60,941 bases of DNA from Odoribacteraceae bacterium (GCA_031276355.1 JAISNC010000093.1:1-60941); one strand, 5' to 3'; positions 50,334 through 60,670 are shown, counted from the stretch's first letter. A program made the numbers and translations. The notes: generated by a model not told the origin, from the letters alone.

Positions 50334-52145
50334 CTATTGCCAGCTATCCCAGCCCTCGTTCTGGATCATGCTACTCATGTTGACGACCTCCCGGTAAGGG
50401 ATCGGCAGGTATGCCGAGGTGAAGGCGCGACGCCCGACGACGTGGTTGAAGTCGTAGGTGAAGCTGTTGTCGCCGTTCTTGACCACGTTGACCCCGTGAA
50501 CCTCCCTGTTGAGTTCTCCCAGCGTCGTCGTCCAGCGCCGGACATCGTAGAACCAAAGTCCCTCGAAACAGGTTTCGATCCGCCGCTCGTTCCGCAGGAA
50601 GAGATCGAAGGCCTGCTTGCCGGAGATGGCGATCTGGTCGAGGTACGGGTCGGTGACAAGCCCGGCGACACCATCGTAGGTAGTACGGCCCCGCAGGAGG
50701 GCGATTGCCTCCTTCGCCGTCAGCCCGTGGACGGGCGTTGTAGGCCCGGCGTAACGGTTGGCGGCCTCGGCGAAGGCCAGCACCAGGTGTGCCCAGCGGA
50801 TATGGAACTTGGCGTGCGGCATACGGCTGATGGTGGTGTTCGACCAGTTGACACCACCGTACACGAACTTCTTGACGTGGTAGTTCGTCAGGCTGTTCTT
50901 CGAGCTTTTCCCCGCGGCGTCCTTCCCCTCCGCCCAGTGCTCGAAGGTGTAGGGGGACGCGGGATTACCGGCACTGATCGTGCGGTTGTTATAGAATATC
51001 ACGCTGTAAAAGCGGGGGTCGCGATTCGCGTACGGGTTCGCCGGATCGTAGGCGTAGGTCGGTGACTGCCCGAGCGGGTAGCCGTCGGCCATGCCGAACG
51101 CGTCCACCAGCTCCTGCGTCGCTCCCAACACGCCGTTGCCCTGGAAACCGCCCGGGTAAAAGGCCCGCTCCATGTCGTCGTTGCCGCTCTTGGGGCGCGA
51201 GGCAAAGACGATGCAGGGATTGTTCGGGTCAAACCAGTTGACGGCTCGCTTCACGTTAAACCCGTTGGTGACGTTGTCCACGGTCATCTTGAAATCCATC
51301 ACCTCCTTCGCGAAGCGCGCGGCCTTCTCCCACCGCGACGGGTCGTTCGCCTCGTTAAACCGCGGGCTTGCCCACGTCAAGTAGACCAGGGCCTTGATCG
51401 CCACGGTGGTGATCCCGTCGAGGCGGCCCCAGTTCTGGCTGCCGAGCACCAGCCGCTCCTCCGTCGACGAGACGAGGAAATCGCGGTGAGCCACGGGGAG
51501 GTACTTGTAGGCCGAGTCGCAGTCGGCGACGATCTGTTGCACGCACGCCTCGTAGGTATCGCGGCGAAAGTCGAGTCGCGAGGCGATCTCTTCCGGTGTC
51601 ATGTTGGCCACGTTCACCGGCTCGCGGAGAATCGGGAACCCCAGCATCTCGCCGTTCGTTCCCCTGCCGCCAAACTTCTTGAGCAGGTCCCACTGGAACC
51701 AGGCCCGCAGGGCAAATGCCTCCCCCTTCAAGCGGGCCCGCAGGAGATCGTTCTGGTGTTCGTCCAACAAAAAGCGGGTGTTATAGCCGCGGTCGTCCTT
51801 GAGGAACATGTTCACGTTGTATATCCCCCGGTAATTCCTCGTCCAGTAGGTCTGGAAGGGATCTTCCGTGGGGCTGATCGTCCCGGCGGCGAAGCGGTTG
51901 ATGATGTCGGTGGAGGTGGTGCGGACGGCGTTATCCGTGGCCCCGTCGAGGTAGGCCCCCTCGTTGTCGTTGTAATTCGCGGAGAGGTAGTCGTAGCATT
52001 GCCCGATCAACCCCTGCACGGTACTCTGGTTGGTCCAGATATACTCCTCCGAGCGGATCGCGCTGGGATAGGGATCCAGGAAATCGTCGCACGCGCAGGC
52101 CAGCAGCGCCGCGCATCCCGAGAGTATCAATGTATCTAATTTCAT
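50334..52145 (-). CDS. SusD/RagB family lipoprotein of the PUL
   Basis: A 603-aa glycan-binding SusD homologue (lipobox LLACAC). Signatures: DDFLDPYPSAIRSEEYIWTN, the helical LKGEAFALRAWFQWDLLKKFGG, and C-terminal NERRIETCFEGLWFYDVRRW near residue 545. It pairs with the SusC at 52158, whose stop is 12 bp upstream. It forms the lid of that transporter and delivers oligosaccharides. Confidence 0.94.
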   Translation of the reverse strand: MKLDTLILSGCAALLACACDDFLDPYPSAIRSEEYIWTNQSTVQGLIGQCYDYLSANYNDNEGAYLDGATDNAVRTTSTDIINRFAAGTISPTEDPFQTYWTRNYRGIYNVNMFLKDDRGYNTRFLLDEHQNDLLRARLKGEAFALRAWFQWDLLKKFGGRGTNGEMLGFPILREPVNVANMTPEEIASRLDFRRDTYEACVQQIVADCDSAYKYLPVAHRDFLVSSTEERLVLGSQNWGRLDGITTVAIKALVYLTWASPRFNEANDPSRWEKAARFAKEVMDFKMTVDNVTNGFNVKRAVNWFDPNNPCIVFASRPKSGNDDMERAFYPGGFQGNGVLGATQELVDAFGMADGYPLGQSPTYAYDPANPYANRDPRFYSVIFYNNRTISAGNPASPYTFEHWAEGKDAAGKSSKNSLTNYHVKKFVYGGVNWSNTTISRMPHAKFHIRWAHLVLAFAEAANRYAGPTTPVHGLTAKEAIALLRGRTTYDGVAGLVTDPYLDQIAISGKQAFDLFLRNERRIETCFEGLWFYDVRRWTTTLGELNREVHGVNVVKNGDNSFTYDFNHVVGRRAFTSAYLPIPYREVVNMSSMIQNEGWDSWQ

Positions 52146-52157
52146 GGTCGATTCGAT

Positions 52158-55100
52158 TTAGAACGTTAATTTAATCCCGCCGACGAAGCTCCGGAAGAGC
52201 GGGTAAGCGTTGACACCGGAATTGATCGCCTCCGGGTCGACATCCTTGATCTTCGAAAGGGTCAACAGGTTGGAGCCTTTCACGTAGAGGCGCGCCCCCC
52301 GCGCCTTGTCCGGGGAGAAGAGATGTGCCGGCAGGTTGTAGCCCAACTCGACATTCTGCAACTTGAAATAGCCCCCCTTCTCGAGCCAGAAGTCGGAGGT
52401 CTTGTAGTTGTTGTTCATCCGGTAGTAATTCAACTTCGGGTACTTGCCCCCGTTGTGGGTATCCAGCACGAACTTGGAGTAGTTGCCGTCGCCCCAGCCG
52501 TTCCAAAAGTACTCGTTCGTCAGGGGGATGTCGTAGAAGGCCCGGCCCGTGCCGATCACGCTCAGGTCAAAGCCCTTGTAGCTCACGTTGACGCGCAGGC
52601 CATACACCAGCTTCGGGGCGGAGTTACCGATCAGGCAACGATCGTTGTCGTCGATGACCCCGTCGCCGTTCATGTCCGTGTATTTAAAATCGCCCGCGTG
52701 CAACTCCTCATCGTAGAGTTGCGGGATCAGGCGCGTCTCCGCGTCATCGCGGAACTTGCCGGCGTACTTCAAGCCGAAGATCGCGCTACTTGGAAGCCCT
52801 ACCCGCGACATGTAAGAGAAGGGGTAGTGAAGCTCGTCGTTGCGCAGCACCTTCGAATCTTGCAGCGCGGCATTCGCGTCCACCGAGTAGGCCAACGCCC
52901 CCGCCCGCTCCTTGAACGAGAGGGCCAGCTCCACGCCATAGTAGCGCGTCCGGTTGTAATTCATCCACGGGGTGGCATCGCCCAACCCCACCACGAGCGG
53001 GATCACGTTCTCGATCTTCGTCACGGGGCCGTCGGTAATGGAGTTGTAGTAGTCCACCTCGAAGGCCAAGCGACGGTTCAGGGCCAACCCCTCGATGCCG
53101 GCAGAGAACTCCAGGCGGCGCTCGAGGCGCAGGTTGGGATTGCCGATCAAGCCCGGGGTCACGCGGATCGTTCCCCCGCTCTGCGTGCTCCCGAACCACT
53201 GGTTGTTGGCATGGGGGCCGAACGCTTGCCCGGTGTTGTTCCAGTTAAAGTTATCTATGTCGCGGTACGCCGACATCGAGCCGTCGTAATGCAAGAGTCC
53301 CCCCTCGGCCTTGATCTTGAGGAAATCAATGGCGCGGACTCCCGACAGGAAATTCTCCTCGGAGAGGATCCACCCCGCCCCGACCGAGGGCGAGAAGGCG
53401 TAGCGGTTATTCTTCAACGAGTAGGTGCCCGTGTAGCCCAGCGCCGCCTGGAGGAGGTAACGATCGTTGTAGGCGTAGCGTGCCGACAGGGTCGCTGTCA
53501 CCTCGCGCCGGTGTTCGGTGATAAACTTCATCGTCCGCTTGGTGATAAACGCCGTCAACGAGGCATCGATGTCGTGCCGTCCAAACACGTTCCGGTACGC
53601 GATCTTCTGCGAGCCGAAGAAACGTTGCGACAGGTAGTCGGCCAACCGCACCTTGTTTGCCATGTCGCTTACCGTGTGGCTGCTGCTCTTGACGAGTTCC
53701 GGCACCACGTTCCCGTCGCCGTCCCACCCTTTCGTGATCAGGTAGGCATCGTAATTCTCGGCCGTACCGATACGCAAGAGATTCGTCGCGTCGAACCACC
53801 CGTGGCTCGTCGCGGAGAGTCCCTTGAGCAGGAACGACAAGTCGAGGTCCACCGCCACCCGGATCAATCCCCGGCGCGTGCTCTCCGTGTACTTGCCGTT
53901 CTTCAGCAGGTTCCCCACCGGGTTTTGCGTGTAGAGTTGGCTCACGGCATACCAGGGCGAAGCCAGCTCCGGGTCGTTGTTCGCGTACACCGGGAACGAG
54001 ATGGCGGGTATCGCGCGGATGTCGTTGAGCACGGCGGGGATCTCGTAGACACCGAGCGCGGTGTTCGTCGCCTCGTCCTCGCTCGTGAAGTCGGCATCGT
54101 AGCCGTAGTTGGGCGACTTCCGGTAGGAGATGCTCGAGAAGATCCCCAGCGATGCCCGGATGAAATCGTTGAGCTTGATCTCCACGTTCGAGTGGAGGTT
54201 GACCCGGTCGTACTTCGCGGTGGGGCCGATCTTGAAGATATCCCCGTCGCCCGTGTACCCGAGGTAGGCGTGGTACTTGAGCGCGCCGCTCCCGCCGCCC
54301 GACGAGACATTCACCCGCTGGTAATTCGTCGTCGACTTCAGGAGCATCTGCTTGAAATCCACGTTCGGGTAGAACATGTCGTGGGGGTCACCCCGCGCGT
54401 ACCGCTCGATATCCTCCCGCGTGTAGAGCATCTCGAGGCCGCTGTTGTTCCGGGCGATGTTGTTCAGGCGCGCGTAATCGACACCATTGACGTACTCCGG
54501 CATCCGGTCGATCGTCCGGACACCCGCCTCGACGGTCACGTCCAACGTCCGGTCGTCGTGCCGACCGGCGCGGGTCTTGATGTAGATGATGCCGTTCGCG
54601 GCGAACGACCCGTAGAGCGTCTTCTCGACGATGTCCTTCACGATGGTCACCGATTCGATCTCGCGCGGGTCAAGGGGTGTCTCGGCAATGTCCACGGGCA
54701 CCCCGTCCATCATGTAGATAAAACTCTTCCCGCGGCCGTTGATGGAGACCTTCCAGCCGGCACCCCACCGTCCGATGCGCTCCAGGGCCGTCATCCCGGG
54801 GGCACCGTTATTCTCGATCACCTCCACGCCGCTGGCGAGGCCCGTCAACGAGTTGCGTATATCGCTCGAGCTAAAAGCCTCCAGCGCCTCGCCGGGGATC
54901 ACGACGGAGCCGCCCACCGAGTAGCGCCGCTTGATCGTCACGAACGGGAGGGGAATGTCATCCTCCTCCGAGGCGAACAACTTCACGGGCAGGAGCACCA
55001 CCTCGCCTCTCTCCAGCAACTCGCCGGCGATCGCCGTGTTGCGCGCGAAACCCGCCTTATAGAAGGTCACCACGACGCCCAAGGAAGCCCGGAAGCGGGC

Positions 55101-55313
55101 CTTTCCCTCCCCGTCGGTTTGCAGGCGATAAACTCCCTCGCCCACGGTGATTGCCACGCCGGACAAGGCGCTACCGTCGTCGCCCTTCACCGTCACGACG
55201 ATCTCCTCCTCCACCTGCTGGGCGCGGAGCGTCCCCGCCACCGGGAGCATGGAGAGCATCACGGCCACGAGCACGCGGGCCGGCATGTATTTCATCACAA
55301 TATTATATTTCAT
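52158..55313 (-). CDS. SusC/RagA TonB-linked outer membrane protein of the PUL
   Basis: A 1051-aa SusC transporter. The signal peptide is around ARVLVAVMLSMLPVAG, then a divergent N-terminal extension domain (about 35-110: VTVKGDDGSALSGVAITVGE), a plug (about 135-260, VSINGRGKSFIYMMDGVPVD) and a barrel ending GGIKLTF. The canonical VVTGY-type TonB-linked box is altered (FVTIKRRYSVGGSVVIPG), so it is a divergent SusC. ATG at 55313 is used; 55295 is an alternative. It lies 24 bp after the preceding SusD. Confidence 0.93.
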   Translation of the reverse strand: MKYNIVMKYMPARVLVAVMLSMLPVAGTLRAQQVEEEIVVTVKGDDGSALSGVAITVGEGVYRLQTDGEGKARFRASLGVVVTFYKAGFARNTAIAGELLERGEVVLLPVKLFASEEDDIPLPFVTIKRRYSVGGSVVIPGEALEAFSSSDIRNSLTGLASGVEVIENNGAPGMTALERIGRWGAGWKVSINGRGKSFIYMMDGVPVDIAETPLDPREIESVTIVKDIVEKTLYGSFAANGIIYIKTRAGRHDDRTLDVTVEAGVRTIDRMPEYVNGVDYARLNNIARNNSGLEMLYTREDIERYARGDPHDMFYPNVDFKQMLLKSTTNYQRVNVSSGGGSGALKYHAYLGYTGDGDIFKIGPTAKYDRVNLHSNVEIKLNDFIRASLGIFSSISYRKSPNYGYDADFTSEDEATNTALGVYEIPAVLNDIRAIPAISFPVYANNDPELASPWYAVSQLYTQNPVGNLLKNGKYTESTRRGLIRVAVDLDLSFLLKGLSATSHGWFDATNLLRIGTAENYDAYLITKGWDGDGNVVPELVKSSSHTVSDMANKVRLADYLSQRFFGSQKIAYRNVFGRHDIDASLTAFITKRTMKFITEHRREVTATLSARYAYNDRYLLQAALGYTGTYSLKNNRYAFSPSVGAGWILSEENFLSGVRAIDFLKIKAEGGLLHYDGSMSAYRDIDNFNWNNTGQAFGPHANNQWFGSTQSGGTIRVTPGLIGNPNLRLERRLEFSAGIEGLALNRRLAFEVDYYNSITDGPVTKIENVIPLVVGLGDATPWMNYNRTRYYGVELALSFKERAGALAYSVDANAALQDSKVLRNDELHYPFSYMSRVGLPSSAIFGLKYAGKFRDDAETRLIPQLYDEELHAGDFKYTDMNGDGVIDDNDRCLIGNSAPKLVYGLRVNVSYKGFDLSVIGTGRAFYDIPLTNEYFWNGWGDGNYSKFVLDTHNGGKYPKLNYYRMNNNYKTSDFWLEKGGYFKLQNVELGYNLPAHLFSPDKARGARLYVKGSNLLTLSKIKDVDPEAINSGVNAYPLFRSFVGGIKLTF

Positions 55314-55337
55314 ACGTGTACATTTTAAGTATTCGTT

Positions 55338-57218
55338 TTACCACGCCTTGTTCGGCACGTAATTCTTCATCTTCACTAATTCCGACTTGATGAAGGGGAT
55401 GTACTCCATCCCGTCGACCCAGGCCGTCTGCCGGTCGGCATCGAGGGGCACGCGCGTGTAGCGAAAGCCCGTCGGGTAGAGCACGGGATCCTGGCTGGCC
55501 GTAGAGAGTTTCACGGCCTGTATCCCGTAGAGCGTCCCCGCCATGATCGTGGGAGCGTCACCCCAGCGGCGGATATCGCAATAATAGTGGAACCCTTCGA
55601 AACACAGCTCGACGATCCGTTCATTTTTGATGCGGGGCCGCAGTTGGTTTTTATCGCTCGTGTAGCGGGCGAGCACGTTGGGCATCCCGACGCGGGCGCG
55701 GATCGCGTTCAGGGCCTGGAGTGCCGTGAGGTTAGCGCCGGGTGCCGCCCCGTTAGGCCCGTAGGCCTCGTTGGCCGCCTCGGCGTAATTGAGGTAAAGC
55801 TCCGCCAGCCGGATAATCGGGTCGGTCAGCACGAGACTCTTCACCGAAGAGTTCTGCGCCATCGTCCCCGTCCGCTTGCACTCGTAGTAGCCCGTCCGCG
55901 TGTACCGGTCAGCCGGCGACGTCGGCATCAGCGAGTTGGCCGGCCGCGTGCCGTTCTCCTCGATATACAGCGAGGCATTCCCGTAGCCGTCCAAGGGCTT
56001 CTGGTTATAGATCACCGCGAGCGCCAGGCGCGGGTCGCGCCGCGTGTAGGGGTTTTGCTCGTTATACTTGCCCGCGGTGACGGCCTCCGCGCGTTCCGCG
56101 TCCGTGTAGAGGGGGTATCCATCCTCCGTCTCGAAGCGGGTCACGAAATTCTCCGTGGGGCACTGCCCCGACGCGTTGGCGGCACCCGAGAAGATGCGGG
56201 GGATCAGCGTCTCGAGGCTGGGGGTGTTGTAACTCATGGTGCCGTTACTGTGTGCCCACAGCTGCTCGTTCGTGTAATTCGTCCCGTAGAAATTCTTCGT
56301 GTAATCCGCCCGGGAGAGCAGCGCGTAACCGTTCGCCAACGCCAGCTCCAGCGCCTCCCAGTTCGCGACCGCGGCTTGTTCCCACGAGGCGACGTCGCCC
56401 GACGGGTTATTCAGCGGGCTGGCGGCGTAGAGGAGCGCCCGCGCCTTGAAAGCTTTCGCCGTCACGCCGTTCGGCTTATCCTGGTCGGGATCGGCCAGGT
56501 GACCCGCGCCACTCGCGGGATCCCGCCGGGTCTTGCCGGCGGCGGCGAAGTACGCGGCAGCGGTGTCGAAATCACCGGCGACCCGGGCCAGCATCTCCCG
56601 CGTATCGAGCCGGGGCAAGTCCCACTCGTCGTCCGGCCCGAGGGCCTTGTCCACGTAGGGCAACGAGCCGTAGAAGCGGAACAGCTCGAAATGGCAGAAG
56701 GCGCGCACGAAATGGGCCTGCCCCAGCAAGTCGTTCTTGTCCGTTTCCGTGATGTCCTGCACCTCGTCCACGTGCTCGATGCAGAGGTTACAGACCCGTA
56801 TCGCCCGCCACGAGAGCGGCACCTTCGCGCGGTCCTTGTAATACCCCATGCGGCCGGCGAACCCCTCCGAGGCCACGCCCCGCTTGGGTTGCTGGGCGTA
56901 CTGCATCCGGACCATGTCGCACATGTCCGTCAACGATTCCAGCGTCAACTTCTGGTCCCAGCGCATAAAGAATAACGGGAAATGCGGCTGGATACTCCGC
57001 CCGTCCGAGCCGTCCGAGCCGCCCGTCGTCACGGGGGCGCGGTAGATGGAGTAGAGAAAGTTCTTGTAATTCGTGAACTTCGAGAAGACCTCCTTCTCGT
57101 TCAGTCCCGATTCGGGTGCCCGGTCGAGGTACTCCTCGAGGCAAGCGGTGAGGCCGGTAGCCATGAACAGCGCCAACGTCACGGCGGCCAACTTGTTATA
57201 ATATCTCGTATGTCTCAT
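55338..57218 (-). CDS. SusD/RagB family lipoprotein of the PUL (first pair)
   Basis: A 626-aa SusD homologue (lipobox TGLTAC). Signatures: YLDRAPESGLNEKEVF, AHFVRAFCHFELFRFYGSLP, and C-terminal NERIVELCFEGFHYYCDIRRW near residue 560. It partners the SusC at 57237 (18-bp gap). Sequence differs widely from the SusD at 50334, so the two pairs are not recent duplicates and may import different products of the same glycan. Confidence 0.94.
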   Translation of the reverse strand: MRHTRYYNKLAAVTLALFMATGLTACLEEYLDRAPESGLNEKEVFSKFTNYKNFLYSIYRAPVTTGGSDGSDGRSIQPHFPLFFMRWDQKLTLESLTDMCDMVRMQYAQQPKRGVASEGFAGRMGYYKDRAKVPLSWRAIRVCNLCIEHVDEVQDITETDKNDLLGQAHFVRAFCHFELFRFYGSLPYVDKALGPDDEWDLPRLDTREMLARVAGDFDTAAAYFAAAGKTRRDPASGAGHLADPDQDKPNGVTAKAFKARALLYAASPLNNPSGDVASWEQAAVANWEALELALANGYALLSRADYTKNFYGTNYTNEQLWAHSNGTMSYNTPSLETLIPRIFSGAANASGQCPTENFVTRFETEDGYPLYTDAERAEAVTAGKYNEQNPYTRRDPRLALAVIYNQKPLDGYGNASLYIEENGTRPANSLMPTSPADRYTRTGYYECKRTGTMAQNSSVKSLVLTDPIIRLAELYLNYAEAANEAYGPNGAAPGANLTALQALNAIRARVGMPNVLARYTSDKNQLRPRIKNERIVELCFEGFHYYCDIRRWGDAPTIMAGTLYGIQAVKLSTASQDPVLYPTGFRYTRVPLDADRQTAWVDGMEYIPFIKSELVKMKNYVPNKAW

Positions 57219-57236
57219 AATCTTATTTTACACGCG

Positions 57237-60200
57237 TTAAAACGAAATCTCCAACCCGCCCTTGATCGTCATCATCTGGGGATAGTTCCCGTAGAGCAGG
57301 TAGGTGTTCTCCGGGTCACCCTCGAGTAGCGAGGTAAACGTCAGCAAGTTATTTCCCGTCGCGTAGACCCTCACGTGGCGGATGCCCGTCAGCGTTTTCA
57401 ACCGGGCCGACTCCATCGAGTAGGCGATGTACACCTCCTTGAGGCGCAGGAAATCCGCGCGTCGCCACGACTTCCCGGCGATCTTGGCCGCGTAACCGGC
57501 GTTCGTCTCCGACTCGTCGATGCCCGACCAGTAGAGGTTGGATATCCACCCGGCGGTGTAGTGCAGCGCGGCGTGATTGCCGCCCGGGTTGCCCGGCGAC
57601 CAGTAATCGGCCTGCGACACGTGCACCCGGTAGTTCCCCTTGTAGAACTCGTACTCGTACATCTGGTCGAAGTTCACGTATTTCCCCGCGTACCCCTGGA
57701 AGAGGAAACTCACGTCCAGCCCGCGCCAGCGGATGCCGCCGCCGAACGCGTAGCCGATCGGGGGTTGCGTCGAGCCTTTGATCCGCGTCAAGTCATCGCG
57801 GTTGATCAGGCCATCGGGCATGTAGTCGAGGAATTTATAATCGCCCACCACCAGCTCGCCGATGTCGGGCAACGCCGACGCGTGGCTATGAATATCGTCC
57901 ACCGAGGTGTAGAAACCGTTGCCCGTGAGGTAAGCGCCCTTGCTTTGCGCGCCGATCGCGGTGCCCGTCTTCTTCTGGTGCGAGAGCGCGTAGGGGGCAT
58001 CGTCCTGGTAGAGGATGCGGTTCTCGTTGAACCCGAAGTTGCCCCGCGCGTGGTACGAGAAATCCTCCGACACCCGCGCGCGCCACTCCATCTCCACCTC
58101 GAGGCCGTGTTTCTTGATCCGCCCCTTGTTGAGATCCTTGTAGGAGTTTCCCACCCACATCGGGACGGTATTGTTCACGGGGATCAGCATCTTGTAGCGG
58201 CTCTCGTCGAACAGGTCCAGCGTCGCGGTCAGGCGATTCTCGAGGATGGCCAGCTCGATGCCCACGTCGCGTTTCCGGGCCTCCTCCCACTGGGCGACGG
58301 TATTGGCCGAGGGGTCTTCCTTGATGTTGCCGTTAGCGTCTTTCGAGAACTCGCTGACATACAACCAGCGGTTTCGCGCGTAATCGCTACCGACAAGGCC
58401 CCACGACACGCGCGCCTTGAACTTGTCCACCCACGGCAACACCCGCTTGAAGAACGCCTCCTCCGAGGCGATCCACCCCACGGCCCCCGACGGGAAAAAC
58501 CCGAAGCGGTTGCCCGGGGCAAAACGCTCCGACCCCGTGTAGCCCATGTTCACCTCGACGAGGTACTTGTGCGCGTAGTCATACGTCACGCGGCCCACCA
58601 CCGCCTCGTTATAATAGGTAAAGGCCGTTCCCTTGTCCGCCTCCTGCCGGTTCAGCAGCAGCAACCCCGTCACCGCGTGGCGCCCGAACGAGCGCGCGTA
58701 GTTCAGCGACAGGTCGTAATACAGGTCGTGGTAATACCCGTCGCTCAACCCGCCGACCGTCGTGTACGAGGGGTTCGGCGTGTAGACCTCGTTCGTGCTC
58801 CCGGCCCGTTCCCACGGGTTCACGCCCGACCCGACCTTCGAGAAATTCAGGATATAACTTGCCTGCGTGTACTGCGTCGAGAGGGAATTATACTTATAAT
58901 AGGTACTCAGCGAGAACTTCCCCTTGGCCGACAGCCCCGGCGTGATGAAATCCAGCCGTTGCTCGAGCAGGATGTCCGAGAAGAGCTTGGAATCCGTGTA
59001 CTGGTTAAACTTCCCGCCGGCCAGCACGAAGTACGGGTTATACGTCACGTCGCCCATGTTATCGATCAACCGGTCTTCCGTCAGCCCGGGGTAATCCGGG
59101 TCGGGCACCTCCTCCATCACCCACGCGGGGTAGTACATCGGCGACTTCGTCGTGCTCGCCCCGAAGACGAACTTCCACAGCGTCGCGTCGTTATCGCGCG
59201 GCACCGGCTTGTTCTGGATCCCGACGTTCCCCCCGAGGTTAAATGACAGCGTGGTCGCCCCCGTCAGGTTAAAGTCGAGGTTCGCCCGGTAGTTGACCCG
59301 GTTATAGTAGAAGCGCGTGTCGAATTTTCCCTCTTGCCACGACTTGAAGAGCGATCCCTGGTGCGCGTATCCCACCGCGGCGAAGTACTTCACGAACCGC
59401 GTGCCGCCCCGCACGTTAAAATTCGCGTTCAACGACGGCGCGTACGGCTCCGTCAGCTCCTCGAACCAGTCCACGTCCGGGTAGCGGATCGCGTTCAGCC
59501 GCGAGGAGGGCCGCGCGTACTCTTGCAGCACCGCCGCCGGCGTCAGGTCCGAGAACTGCTTGTCGTTCATCCGCGCCACGTTCAACAGCGACATCGTCGC
59601 GTACGCGTCCACGTGCCGCGCCACGTTAATCGGCAACTGCACGCCCGCCGAGAACGAGAAATCCATCCGCGGCCGGCCTTCCGTCCCCCGCTTCGTCGTC
59701 ACGATAATCACGCCGTTCGCGCCCCGCGCCCCGAAAACGGCGGTGGCCGACGCGTCCTTTAACACGGACACCGTGCTCACCTCGTGCGGGTCGATGCTCG
59801 TGAAGTCCCGCTCCACGCCATCCACCAGCACCAGCGGGCTGGAGCTGTCAAAACTCGACAGCCCCCGGATCACGATCTCCGCGTGGTCGTTCCCCGGCAT
59901 CCCCGATCGCTGGATCGTGGCCACGCCCGAGAGTTTCCCCGCCAGCGCGTTCGTGATCGTCGTCTGTCCCGCGCGCACGAGCTCCTCGCCCTTCACCTGC
60001 GAGATAGCGCCCACCACGCTCTCCTTGCGCTGGACGCCGTACCCGACGACCAGCACCTCCTCGATCTCCGCCACCCGCTCCGCGAGCCGGATGAAATAAT
60101 AGGCCGGCTCACCCACGACCACCGTCTTCTCCTCGAAGCCGACGAACACCACCCGCAGGCTGCTCCCCGGCGCGACGGCCAGCGTGAACTTCCCGTCGGC

Positions 60201-60422
60201 CCCCGTGGCCGTGCCGGTGTTGGCGCGCCCGACCACCAGCACGTGCGCCCCCGCGAGGGGCACTCCCCGCTCGTCCGTGACGACACCCGTGATCACCCGC
60301 TCCCGGGGACGCGTGTCGGTTGACTGGCCGCGCGCCGTCATTCCCGCGGGAGAGGCCAGCAGGAACGCGAGCAACACCGCGAGAACGGGCTTGATACATG
60401 TAGAAACTCCCATAACGTTCAT
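57237..60422 (-). CDS. SusC/RagA TonB-linked outer membrane protein heading the PUL
   Basis: A 1061-aa SusC. Signal peptide (VLAVLLAFLLASPAGMTARG), carboxypeptidase-regulatory-like domain (about 42-118: VITGVVTDERGVPLAGAHV), the conserved EEVLVVGYGVQRKESVVGAI box, a plug (about 125-250, ANGVIIVTTKRG) and a barrel ending GGLEISF. No STN domain, so regulation is not by a FecR; no regulator gene is inside the window. It is first in the minus-strand PUL, with a -7 box at 60520-60527 and paired direct repeats further upstream. Confidence 0.95.
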   Translation of the reverse strand: MNVMGVSTCIKPVLAVLLAFLLASPAGMTARGQSTDTRPRERVITGVVTDERGVPLAGAHVLVVGRANTGTATGADGKFTLAVAPGSSLRVVFVGFEEKTVVVGEPAYYFIRLAERVAEIEEVLVVGYGVQRKESVVGAISQVKGEELVRAGQTTITNALAGKLSGVATIQRSGMPGNDHAEIVIRGLSSFDSSSPLVLVDGVERDFTSIDPHEVSTVSVLKDASATAVFGARGANGVIIVTTKRGTEGRPRMDFSFSAGVQLPINVARHVDAYATMSLLNVARMNDKQFSDLTPAAVLQEYARPSSRLNAIRYPDVDWFEELTEPYAPSLNANFNVRGGTRFVKYFAAVGYAHQGSLFKSWQEGKFDTRFYYNRVNYRANLDFNLTGATTLSFNLGGNVGIQNKPVPRDNDATLWKFVFGASTTKSPMYYPAWVMEEVPDPDYPGLTEDRLIDNMGDVTYNPYFVLAGGKFNQYTDSKLFSDILLEQRLDFITPGLSAKGKFSLSTYYKYNSLSTQYTQASYILNFSKVGSGVNPWERAGSTNEVYTPNPSYTTVGGLSDGYYHDLYYDLSLNYARSFGRHAVTGLLLLNRQEADKGTAFTYYNEAVVGRVTYDYAHKYLVEVNMGYTGSERFAPGNRFGFFPSGAVGWIASEEAFFKRVLPWVDKFKARVSWGLVGSDYARNRWLYVSEFSKDANGNIKEDPSANTVAQWEEARKRDVGIELAILENRLTATLDLFDESRYKMLIPVNNTVPMWVGNSYKDLNKGRIKKHGLEVEMEWRARVSEDFSYHARGNFGFNENRILYQDDAPYALSHQKKTGTAIGAQSKGAYLTGNGFYTSVDDIHSHASALPDIGELVVGDYKFLDYMPDGLINRDDLTRIKGSTQPPIGYAFGGGIRWRGLDVSFLFQGYAGKYVNFDQMYEYEFYKGNYRVHVSQADYWSPGNPGGNHAALHYTAGWISNLYWSGIDESETNAGYAAKIAGKSWRRADFLRLKEVYIAYSMESARLKTLTGIRHVRVYATGNNLLTFTSLLEGDPENTYLLYGNYPQMMTIKGGLEISF

Positions 60423-60519
60423 GTCGATCAGTTGTTTTGGTTAATAAGGTTTTTTTCTTCTAACTAACTTGAACCAACGCCTGCCGGGGAGATGCCCTGC
60501 AAACGCGGGTTATCAGCGG

Positions 60520-60527
60520 CAAATATA
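60520..60527 (-). promoter_or_regulatory. Bacteroidota -7 box for the PUL operon
   Basis: On the minus strand this reads TATATTTG, a full TAnnTTTG match, 98 bp upstream of the SusC ATG. No TTG lies at the expected -33 spacing, as often seen in activator-dependent promoters. Confidence 0.45.
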
Positions 60528-60557
60528 TGCGCGGCGCGCGATAGCCCGTGTGTCTTT

Positions 60558-60588
60558 TCGTACATAATTAGTAAAACTATCGTACATA
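60558..60588 (-). promoter_or_regulatory. Paired 9-bp direct repeats, candidate activator site of the PUL
   Basis: TCGTACATA occurs at 60558-60566 and again at 60580-60588, exactly 22 bp apart (two helical turns), about 30-60 bp upstream of the -7 box. Spaced direct repeats at this place suit a dimeric regulator such as a hybrid two-component system. The regulator itself is not in the window. Confidence 0.45.
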
Positions 60589-60670
60589 TTCGCGCCCCCC
60601 CGTGACCGGGGAAGCGCGGGGGGTGTCAAAAGTGATCGTGCTCGAGGATATGTCAAAAGTCGGTTCCCGG

